A stretch of 5,162 nucleotides of DNA from DYMC01 sp035406705 (GTDB lineage: Bacteria > Verrucomicrobiota > Lentisphaeria > Victivallales > GWF2-50-93), in NCBI GenBank assembly GCA_964426675.1, contig CAYRRM010000094.1, positions 1-5,162 on the forward strand, given 5' to 3'. The notes under the pieces were generated by a model. That model did not search any database and had not been told where the DNA came from. It saw only the letters and a program-made list of their open reading frames with translations. A program made the position numbers and the translations under genes. Positions 1 through 5,162 of this stretch are shown here, piece after piece (the stretch's first letter is position 1; every line of letters starts with the position of its first letter).

Positions 1-55
1 TGAATAAAGATATTCCAAGTAGAAAAATACACGCTAACATTATTTTTTTTTTCAT
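1..55 (-). CDS. N-terminal fragment of an exported protein (signal peptide only)
   Basis: Reading leftward from the ATG at 55-53, the frame stays open to the window edge and gives 18 residues, MKKKIMLACIFLLGISLF. This has the form of a signal peptide: three lysines followed by a hydrophobic core. An AAGGGG ribosome binding site lies at 67-62, six bases before the ATG, which supports a real start. The gene begins 35 bases after the stop of the prepilin-like gene at 91-891, with no terminator between them, so it is probably the next gene of the same operon. The mature protein lies outside the window and its function cannot be read. By position it mirrors the secreted protein at 3574-4266, which also follows a prepilin-like gene. 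Ten consecutive A residues directly follow the ATG. Confidence 0.72.
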   Translation of the reverse strand, partial: MKKKIMLACIFLLGISLF

Positions 56-61
56 AATTTT

Positions 62-67
62 CCCCTT
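62..67 (-). promoter_or_regulatory. Ribosome binding site of the truncated exported gene
   Basis: The minus strand reads AAGGGG, six bases upstream of the ATG at 55. It is the main evidence that the short open frame at the left edge is a real gene start and not chance. Confidence 0.6.
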
Positions 68-90
68 ATTTATTTATTAAAAGACTAAGA

Positions 91-891
91 TTAAGGAGCT
101 ATTTCAACTCCTTCTTGAGTTTTATACGCTATTATTCCTGTGTCAGAATCATTTTTATATCCATTACGAAGACTGGCTAATTTGCTTGCATTATGGCTTT
201 CTACATGGGAGTCTGCGTAAAGGCCGTTTCCTCTTTTTATATGTGCAAGCCAGAGGCCATGAGTTGTATTGACAGGAGGGGTTGATTTTACTGTATCTCT
301 GCGAAACTTTACCGTTCCCTGTCCATAGTAGGAATAAGATTGATTCAATGAACTTACTGTACAACCAAGTATTAAAAAGTTACTTGGATATCTCATTGCT
401 TTTACTACAAATGTGCATAATTTGCCTCCCGCTTGCCATGTTGTTTCATCCATGCATTGTATATCTTCAGAAGCGGTTCTACGACTATCATATACGCCAT
501 AACAATTAGAGGGACTATTGTTTTGCTTGTTTTTAGAACATCTAAATATTCCATTTATTTTGTATGGATCTGTTTCAAGATAACCGTCTGATATTGCCCC
601 TATACCAGTAGTAGCATCTCCATCAATGAAATTATACCAGTAAGAATAATTGCCATCTCCCCATGCACTTACACTGCCTGGAGAAAAACCACTGAAATCA
701 TTTTGATAGAAAGCAAATAGGGTCCCTATTTGTTTTTGATTGTTTATGCAAACTATTTTTTTTGCCATTTCCCTTGCTTGCCTTAGTGCTGGCAATAGTA
801 TTGCAATTAATATGGTGATAATTGCTACTACCACAAGAAGTTCAATGAGGGTGAAACTGTATTTATTTTTTTGTAAGATCATCTTTTTCAT
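91..891 (-). CDS. Prepilin-like protein B with C-terminal H-X9-DS motif
   Basis: This 266-residue protein has a type IV pilin/type II secretion pseudopilin N-terminus. Residues 1-12 form a short basic leader ending in Tyr-Ser. From Phe13 the sequence is FTLIELLVVVAII, with the conserved glutamate at mature position 5 (Glu17), and the hydrophobic helix runs to Pro35. Near the C-terminus His217 is followed nine residues later by Asp227-Ser228, matching the H-X9-DG signature of the prepilin-type processing-associated domain, with Ser in place of Gly. The middle is rich in Gly, Tyr, Ser and Asn and holds cysteines at 118, 130, 146, 159 and 177, suggesting a folded extracytoplasmic domain. The start is fixed by TAGGAGG just upstream (ending at 896, four bases before the ATG). 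It begins 21 bases after the sulfatase stop. Such proteins would sit in the inner membrane and be processed by a prepilin peptidase; their exact role is not established. The family assignment is secure, the function is not. Confidence 0.9.
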   Translation of the reverse strand: MKKMILQKNKYSFTLIELLVVVAIITILIAILLPALRQAREMAKKIVCINNQKQIGTLFAFYQNDFSGFSPGSVSAWGDGNYSYWYNFIDGDATTGIGAISDGYLETDPYKINGIFRCSKNKQNNSPSNCYGVYDSRRTASEDIQCMDETTWQAGGKLCTFVVKAMRYPSNFLILGCTVSSLNQSYSYYGQGTVKFRRDTVKSTPPVNTTHGLWLAHIKRGNGLYADSHVESHNASKLASLRNGYKNDSDTGIIAYKTQEGVEIAP

Positions 892-912
892 TTTTCCTCC
901 TACCTTTTTAAT

Positions 913-2214
913 TCACCACTTTTTCTGCCTTTTATTTCCTTTTTCATTATTATTTTTAATGTTGTCGGTTGTTATTAGATTATTTAATATAGATTGGAGC
1001 TCTGCCTTTGCATTTTTTGCATCATTACTTAAATTTTCGACCAAGATTTCTCTGAAAGGAGCATCTTTCATATCGAAAAAATTTCCATTATTATAGAGTT
1101 TCCACCTTTCATTACGAATATACCATTCGTCTCTTAGCTGGATAAATACCCATTGTCTTGGATTTCCCTTTTCACCTTTTATCTGCGGAGCAAAGCTTAT
1201 ACTATCTGTTATGCTGTTAGGGAAATGAATACCTGCTAAATCGGCAAAAGTCGCATAGAAATCTGTAAGTTCAACAAAGTCCTTCAGAACTTTTCCTTCA
1301 GGTGTTGAGCCTTTCCAATTTACAATTAATGGAACTCGACTCCCGCCTTCTAATAAAGAGCCTTTATCTCCATTGATTTTTTTTCCATTAATGGTTCCGC
1401 CTAAGCCGCAACCATTATCACCGGTGAAAATAACAAGTGTTTTCTCTCTCAAATTTAGCTTATCCAGACTATCTAATAACTTTCCAACAAGTTTGTCCAT
1501 ATATGCTATATTATCAGCTAATAAACCATTTCCGGACTTTTTTTCAGGTATTTCAGCAAGTGGACTGTGGATTAAAGTGAGGGGATAATATACGAAAAAG
1601 GGGCGATTTTTGTTGCGTTTTACGAAATCAATAACATAATCATTTAATATATCGGGGCCATAGTCTTTCTCAGTTGTTTCCAATTTCTTTCCATTATGAA
1701 TTAGTGATGGTTTCCAATAACGCTCTCCTGTTGGATCCCATATCATAAATTCGTCAAATCCCCATGCGTTGGCTTCCTCTACTGTGGATAAGAGTGTCAA
1801 TTGTGACCATTTTCCTGAGACTGCAGTTGTATATCCTGCATTTTTTAGTACTTTGCTTATGATAGTTTCTGTTTCAGGAGTGACTGCTCTGGCATTATTC
1901 CCGGAGGACTTTGTTCTAAAATTATATTTTCCTGTTACGATCATGGCCCGAGATGGAGCACAAAGAGGTGCTGAAAAACAATTTTCAAATCTAATTCCAG
2001 TTTTTGCCATAGCATCTAGATTTGGTGTTTTGAATGCTCCTCCGTAACAGTTAAGCCCTGTTATTCCCAAGTCGTCTGCAAGAATTAATATTATATTTGC
2101 TTTGTTAGAAATTGGTTGTTCTATTGCTTCTGTAACGGTAGGAGAGGCAGTAAATGATAGAATACAGGATGTACAGATATACAGATAGTTATTTTTATCA
2201 TTCTGCAGTTTCAT
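913..2214 (-). CDS. Exported type I sulfatase (formylglycine-dependent, sulfatase family S1)
   Basis: This enzyme should hydrolyse sulfate esters, probably on a polysaccharide. Counting from the ATG at 2214 (433 residues), visible motifs are the metal-binding LADD (Asp47, Asp48), the formylglycine motif CAPSR at 85-89 continuing to TGK (Lys96), GKW with Lys135, IHSP with His216, TGDNG with Asp266-Asn267, and GDKG with Lys284. Cys85 would be oxidised to formylglycine by a maturase that is not in this window. The residue after GKW is Ser137, where many family members have His. Residues 1-30 form a weak signal peptide (hydrophobic stretch about 10-24, possible cleavage near TEA). The tail after about 415 is Asn/Lys-rich. 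The frame also opens at a GTG at 2223, but AAAAGGG ends exactly there and is well spaced for the ATG at 2214, so I chose the ATG. The gene lies 21 bases after the glycosidase stop. The substrate is unknown; a sulfated glycan is inferred from context. Confidence 0.93.
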   Translation of the reverse strand: MKLQNDKNNYLYICTSCILSFTASPTVTEAIEQPISNKANIILILADDLGITGLNCYGGAFKTPNLDAMAKTGIRFENCFSAPLCAPSRAMIVTGKYNFRTKSSGNNARAVTPETETIISKVLKNAGYTTAVSGKWSQLTLLSTVEEANAWGFDEFMIWDPTGERYWKPSLIHNGKKLETTEKDYGPDILNDYVIDFVKRNKNRPFFVYYPLTLIHSPLAEIPEKKSGNGLLADNIAYMDKLVGKLLDSLDKLNLREKTLVIFTGDNGCGLGGTINGKKINGDKGSLLEGGSRVPLIVNWKGSTPEGKVLKDFVELTDFYATFADLAGIHFPNSITDSISFAPQIKGEKGNPRQWVFIQLRDEWYIRNERWKLYNNGNFFDMKDAPFREILVENLSNDAKNAKAELQSILNNLITTDNIKNNNEKGNKRQKKW

Positions 2215-2222
2215 TACTGCCA

Positions 2223-2229
2223 CCCTTTT
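2223..2229 (-). promoter_or_regulatory. Ribosome binding site that decides the sulfatase start
   Basis: The minus strand reads AAAAGGG and then TGGCAGTA before the ATG at 2214, a spacing of eight bases. A GTG in the same frame at 2223-2221 overlaps the end of this site and has no other purine-rich motif upstream, so the ATG is the better start. Confidence 0.55.
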
Positions 2230-2235
2230 ATAATA

Positions 2236-3552
2236 TTACTTATTTAAAATTGTTATATACAAAGGACTTCCACTTATTTCAACGCTAATTTTTTCTGCAG
2301 ATACTTCAGCTTTTGTTTTTTCGCCAAATATGTTTAGAGCTTCTGCAGTTTCACCTGGTTTTAAATCAATAGAGATTGTATGTGGAATTGCTTTATCTGG
2401 ACTTTCTTTTGGGGGAGGGCATGTCCATGCGACAATTTTCTTTTTTCCTTCTGCGTTTTGAAATAGAAGGAGATAGTCGAGTTCTGAATCGGTTTTGATT
2501 CTTTCTTTTAGGGAATATTTTGATAACTGTTTTATCATGTTCTGCAAAGCGAAAAATGCTGGTCTTTTTTCATTTCCATTTACGATAGCAAACTTAGTTT
2601 CATCTTTTGGTGCCCATTCATACCAGATGGTGAAATTTATTTTGTTTAGTTGGTCTATCATAAATTGTCTTACCAGGTGCCATGCTTGATATTGTGTTGC
2701 CATATCATTAGGTCCACCGGACCATCCTTCGGTGTCTCGATGATCTCCCCATGTTTTTTTAAACTCAACGGAAAAACCGCGTTCTGTGTTTACTATTGGG
2801 AAATTCTGAGGGACATCATATTTTTTCATTATATCTCTGGTAATATTGTAGCCTATTGTAAACTCTTCAGGTGTTTTTACTCCATATGGGTGGACGGACC
2901 AACCAGAGATTCCACTTTTGTAAATTCCTTTTGCAAAACAAAATTCAGTCCATTTATAAGAAGGTTCCCAGAAATTAGACACTGAACCTGCTAAGACAAG
3001 ACAGTTAGGATCTGCTTTACGCATTGCTGGAACAACTTCTTTTACTAATGCCGTATATTCTTCAGCGAATTCTTCTGAATTGTGCATCCCATCTTTTCTC
3101 CAGAAAGTTCTTACATTTGGTTCATTCCATATTTCCCATACTATTCCTTTGCCTTTAAAATGTTCTGCTAATGCTGCTGCGAAATTCGCAAAGGCCTTAC
3201 GTCCGCCTTCAGTTTGGATTCCACCTCTATTATCATCTTCATGTAATTTATTGTTTCCGAAGAGGACTCCGAGTATTCGTAGCCCATTTTCTTCAGCATT
3301 TTTAACCAATTCATCATACTCAGCAAAGTTATATACTCCTTTCTGAGTTTCTATACCATTCCAATAGAAACCTCTTCTTATAATTTTTACTCCCGCATCT
3401 GAAATTGCTTTTAGTCCTTCTGCGGTTGCGTAATTGGGTTTAGTTTGGACTCCGACACATTCCGGGATTTGACATTTTGGTAGTGATTGTGAAAAGGCAG
3501 GGATATTAATCATTATTCCGGATATTAGTAAGTATATTAGTTTAGATTTCAT
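2236..3552 (-). CDS. Secreted clan GH-A glycoside hydrolase (GH39/GH5-like)
   Basis: A 438-residue retaining glycosidase by motif. Residues 1-21 are a signal peptide (MKSK, hydrophobic core, likely cut after AFS). Residues about 30-345 look like a TIM barrel. An early strand ends in Arg59-Arg60. WEIWNEPN at 139-146 carries the presumed acid/base Glu144 after Asn143. VHPYG at 220-224 is the His-Pro-Tyr strand seen in clan A. IVNTERG at 253-259 carries the presumed nucleophile Glu257. An aromatic IWYEW at 309-313 lines a late strand. About residues 350-438 form a beta-strand-rich tail typical of the accessory beta-sandwich in such enzymes. The WNEPN and TE motifs resemble GH39 and some GH5 enzymes; I cannot fix the family or substrate by eye. 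AAGGGG at 3565-3560 lies seven bases before the ATG. The gene follows the secreted protein at 3574-4266 by 21 bases and precedes the sulfatase, so the pair probably acts on the same sulfated glycan outside the cytoplasm. Confidence 0.87.
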   Translation of the reverse strand: MKSKLIYLLISGIMINIPAFSQSLPKCQIPECVGVQTKPNYATAEGLKAISDAGVKIIRRGFYWNGIETQKGVYNFAEYDELVKNAEENGLRILGVLFGNNKLHEDDNRGGIQTEGGRKAFANFAAALAEHFKGKGIVWEIWNEPNVRTFWRKDGMHNSEEFAEEYTALVKEVVPAMRKADPNCLVLAGSVSNFWEPSYKWTEFCFAKGIYKSGISGWSVHPYGVKTPEEFTIGYNITRDIMKKYDVPQNFPIVNTERGFSVEFKKTWGDHRDTEGWSGGPNDMATQYQAWHLVRQFMIDQLNKINFTIWYEWAPKDETKFAIVNGNEKRPAFFALQNMIKQLSKYSLKERIKTDSELDYLLLFQNAEGKKKIVAWTCPPPKESPDKAIPHTISIDLKPGETAEALNIFGEKTKAEVSAEKISVEISGSPLYITILNK

Positions 3553-3573
3553 TTAATAACCCCTTAAATTTTT

Positions 3574-4266
3574 TTATTTTACCCATATTTGAGGATTATG
3601 TACGAAAAATGTTCTTGCGGCATCACCCCATTTAGGGCTTCCAGTGAGCCAGAATTGCATCCAGCGTCCTTTTCCAGTTTTGCTATCATCCTTGAGGCTT
3701 CTGGTATAGAAACGTATATAGAGTGTTTGAGAGTTTAGTCCGTCAGCCTTGAAATCTTTTACAAAGTTATTTGTTTGTCCCTCATCTTTTTCTTTTGTGC
3801 CTTTTATTTCCTTGATAGTTTTCCACTCTTTTCCGTCAGTACTATATTCTATACCTGCGGCTGTTCCTTCTACTAAACCCCATTCAAAATGATTGAAATA
3901 AAATTTGAATTCAGTGATTGGTTTATCAAAGTTAATTTTGTAAGTCAATGTCCCATTATTTGGACCTTTGCATTTAAACTTGCCCACACCTGTTTCAAAA
4001 TTTGGGTCAACTAAGGTTCCTTTTACTTCGGCATAAAGTTCTGGTTTATTTCCGTATGGTAAATAGATGTGTGTGTAGCCGGTTGTATTATCAAATTCTT
4101 GTTTTGGAGCATAGGCTCCTTTGTCTTTTTCTACGTCTGCAAATGTGCGGTTAATGGTTTTTCCAAGTTCAACTGATATACCTCCTTCTGTTTGAGAATA
4201 AGAATTTAAAATGCTTAATGCCAGTAACGTTGCTCCTGTAAGCGATGCTATTTTCTTTCTTTTCAT
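3574..4266 (-). CDS. Secreted beta-rich protein of unknown function, possible carbohydrate-binding fold
   Basis: I do not recognise this 230-residue protein as a named family. Residues 1-24 are a clear signal peptide (MKRKK, hydrophobic stretch, cleavage after SYS), and no membrane segment follows. The mature part alternates short polar and aromatic strands with no helical stretch evident, consistent with a beta-sandwich. Residues 141-151 (YSTDGKEWKTI) and LYIRFYTRS at 182-190 resemble strand motifs of discoidin-like (F5/8 type C) or jelly-roll sugar-binding modules. The C-terminus is aromatic (WMQFWLTGSPKWG at 202-214, then PQIWV). The mature protein has a single cysteine, Cys99. AAAGGAG at 4280-4274, seven bases before the ATG, supports the start. 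It lies 61 bases after the prepilin-like gene A and 21 bases before the glycosidase. Substrate binding for the enzymes encoded next door is a plausible guess. It could instead be a small lyase or a structural surface protein. Confidence 0.83.
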   Translation of the reverse strand: MKRKKIASLTGATLLALSILNSYSQTEGGISVELGKTINRTFADVEKDKGAYAPKQEFDNTTGYTHIYLPYGNKPELYAEVKGTLVDPNFETGVGKFKCKGPNNGTLTYKINFDKPITEFKFYFNHFEWGLVEGTAAGIEYSTDGKEWKTIKEIKGTKEKDEGQTNNFVKDFKADGLNSQTLYIRFYTRSLKDDSKTGKGRWMQFWLTGSPKWGDAARTFFVHNPQIWVK

Positions 4267-4327
4267 TTTTTTTCTCCTTTTTTTTAGGTTAAAATGTTAT
4301 TGTTAAAGATTTTTCCTTTTATTATTT

Positions 4328-5140
4328 TTATGGTAAAGTATATGCTCCTGTTCTATAATTATAGCCTAATCCATTTGGTAAGACATATGCATATATTCCA
4401 GGAGCTTGTCCACCTGTAACGTGATATTTACTATAGTTTAAAAGGGCATTTAGTTCTGATGGAGCCTGTGCACTTACATGACTATCTACGAACAGGACAT
4501 TGGCAGTTCTGATATGGCCTATCCATAAACCGGCAGGTCTATAAGTTGATAGTCCCCCTGCATCTGTGTCTCGGCCATTAAAGCCCCAATATCCTGAACC
4601 GTCTTTTGAACGTGAACATGAAACATAGGCTGTCGAACTTGGATAAGGGCAGCGTCCTGGTTTATTGTATGGCCATCTTACATCATGTCCTACTAGGGGG
4701 TCATAGAAATAATTGCTCATATACATCCACATGGGATCGTAAGCGCCGCTTTGGGCATGATATGAACTATACATTGCATAGTAGCCATTTTTTTTAGATT
4801 GTTTGGTACATCTTAGTACTACTTCATCTTTTCCTGTTGTCCAACCACTTTTTATATATTCATCTGCCCATCTACCATTGATAAAGTAATACCAGTGGTG
4901 TCTATAACTGCTCGAATAATCGGGTGATGCGCAACCAAAATTTGTACCATCATTATCTGTTGCATATGTAGCCAGTGCTAATCCAACCTGTCGAAGTTGG
5001 CCAACACAAGTTATTTGGTATGCTGTTTCTTTTGCTCTTTTTAATGCAGGTAAAAGTATTGCTATTAGGATCATAATAATTGCCACCACTACAAGTAATT
5101 CAATCAGTGTGAATGATATTTTTTGGGACTTTTTTTTCAT
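4328..5140 (-). CDS. Prepilin-like protein A with C-terminal H-X9-DS motif
   Basis: A 270-residue paralogue of the protein at 91-891. A nine-residue basic leader (MKKKSQKIS) precedes Phe10, the start of FTLIELLVVVAII, with the conserved glutamate at mature position 5 (Glu14). The hydrophobic helix runs to Pro31, followed by the amphipathic KRAKETAYQ segment. His209 and Asp219-Ser220 make the H-X9-DS signature. Cysteines lie at 45, 70, 111, 164 and 175, and the centre is very rich in Tyr, Trp, Ser and Gly. It shares with its paralogue a WYxFI(N/D)G block (residues 83-89), an RC(T/S)K block (110-113) and GLW(I/L)(G/A)HI before the signature, so the two are related along their whole length. AGGAGGG at 5152-5146, five bases before the ATG, is a very strong ribosome binding site. 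It is the first gene visible in the cluster. Role inferred: an inner-membrane-anchored or pseudopilus-associated component handled by a type II secretion or type IV pilus machine. Confidence 0.9.
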   Translation of the reverse strand: MKKKSQKISFTLIELLVVVAIIMILIAILLPALKRAKETAYQITCVGQLRQVGLALATYATDNDGTNFGCASPDYSSSYRHHWYYFINGRWADEYIKSGWTTGKDEVVLRCTKQSKKNGYYAMYSSYHAQSGAYDPMWMYMSNYFYDPLVGHDVRWPYNKPGRCPYPSSTAYVSCSRSKDGSGYWGFNGRDTDAGGLSTYRPAGLWIGHIRTANVLFVDSHVSAQAPSELNALLNYSKYHVTGGQAPGIYAYVLPNGLGYNYRTGAYTLP

Positions 5141-5145
5141 ATTTT

Positions 5146-5152
5146 CCCTCCT
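5146..5152 (-). promoter_or_regulatory. Strong ribosome binding site of prepilin-like gene A
   Basis: The minus strand reads AGGAGGG five bases before the ATG at 5140, close to a perfect anti-16S match. Only ten more bases lie upstream in the window, so no promoter can be judged. Confidence 0.6.
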
Positions 5153-5162
5153 GCTTTAAATT

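Noticed and set aside
26..40. Lipobox-like MLAC in the truncated signal peptide
   Set aside because: The cysteine is residue 9 and the hydrophobic stretch follows it, whereas a lipobox cysteine comes after the hydrophobic stretch.
56..90. Possible terminator between prepilin B and the truncated gene
   Set aside because: The gap is AT-rich but I find no inverted repeat followed by a T run on the transcribed strand, so read-through is more likely.
740..1096. Open plus-strand frame of 118 codons, hydrophobic
   Set aside because: It spans the end of the sulfatase gene and the start of prepilin B in antisense. Its Phe/Leu-rich content is the complement of Lys- and Asn-rich codons, and there is no ribosome binding site or family resemblance.
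2145..2185. Cysteine pair (ICTSC) in the sulfatase leader as a lipoprotein signal
   Set aside because: The residues before either cysteine do not fit the L-(A/S)-(G/A)-C pattern, so a lipid anchor is not supported.
2495..2985. Two overlapping plus-strand open frames inside the glycosidase gene
   Set aside because: They are antisense to a gene with clear catalytic motifs and show no recognisable domain; they are shadow frames.
3080..3346. Plus-strand open frame of 88 codons inside the glycosidase gene
   Set aside because: It is antisense to the region coding for the acid/base motif and upstream barrel, with Ser/Pro/Phe-rich content typical of a shadow frame.
4267..4327. Possible internal promoter or terminator in the 61-base gap after prepilin A
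   Set aside because: There are A/T runs but no hairpin and no convincing paired -35/-10 boxes; in DNA this AT-rich, weak matches mean little.
1..5162. CRISPR array, tRNA, rRNA, insertion sequence or phage elements
   Set aside because: No regularly spaced repeats, cloverleaf-like segments, transposase motifs or terminal inverted repeats were seen; coding sequence fills nearly the entire window.

Overview
All genes in this window lie on the minus strand, so transcription runs from right to left. The DNA is AT-rich by eye. It encodes one compact, apparently co-transcribed cluster of exported proteins. The best guess for the source is a member of the PVC group, most likely Lentisphaerota, with Kiritimatiellota or Planctomycetota as alternatives. 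This rests on two prepilin-like proteins that combine an FTLIELLVVVAII N-terminus with an LLPAL..A+E.A helix and a C-terminal H-X9-D(G/S) signature. They sit beside a CxPSR sulfatase and a clan GH-A glycosidase, a mixture I associate with those phyla. The source assignment is inference, because there is no marker gene here.

Layout in transcription order: (1) 5140-4328, H-X9-DS prepilin-like protein A; (2) 4266-3574, a secreted 230-residue beta-rich protein of unknown function; (3) 3552-2236, a secreted clan GH-A glycoside hydrolase with both catalytic glutamates visible; (4) 2214-913, an exported type I sulfatase with an intact formylglycine motif; (5) 891-91, H-X9-DS prepilin-like protein B; (6) 55-1, the first 18 codons of another exported protein, cut by the window edge. 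Gaps between genes are about 20-60 bases, each gene has a purine-rich ribosome binding site, and no terminator hairpin is visible. There is no gene-free stretch over 100 bases. The promoter, if close to gene 1, lies beyond the right edge.

The genes read as a small locus for degrading a sulfated polysaccharide: the sulfatase removes sulfate esters, the glycosidase cuts the backbone or a side chain, and the 230-residue protein may bind the substrate. No transporter, regulator, SusC/SusD pair or sulfatase-maturing enzyme is present. The least explained feature is the pairing of exported enzymes with prepilin-like proteins. The order prepilin then secreted protein occurs at both ends, as if a modular unit were repeated. 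Also notable are the non-glycine residue before the predicted prepilin cleavage site and the replacement, in the sulfatase, of the histidine of the usual GKWH motif.
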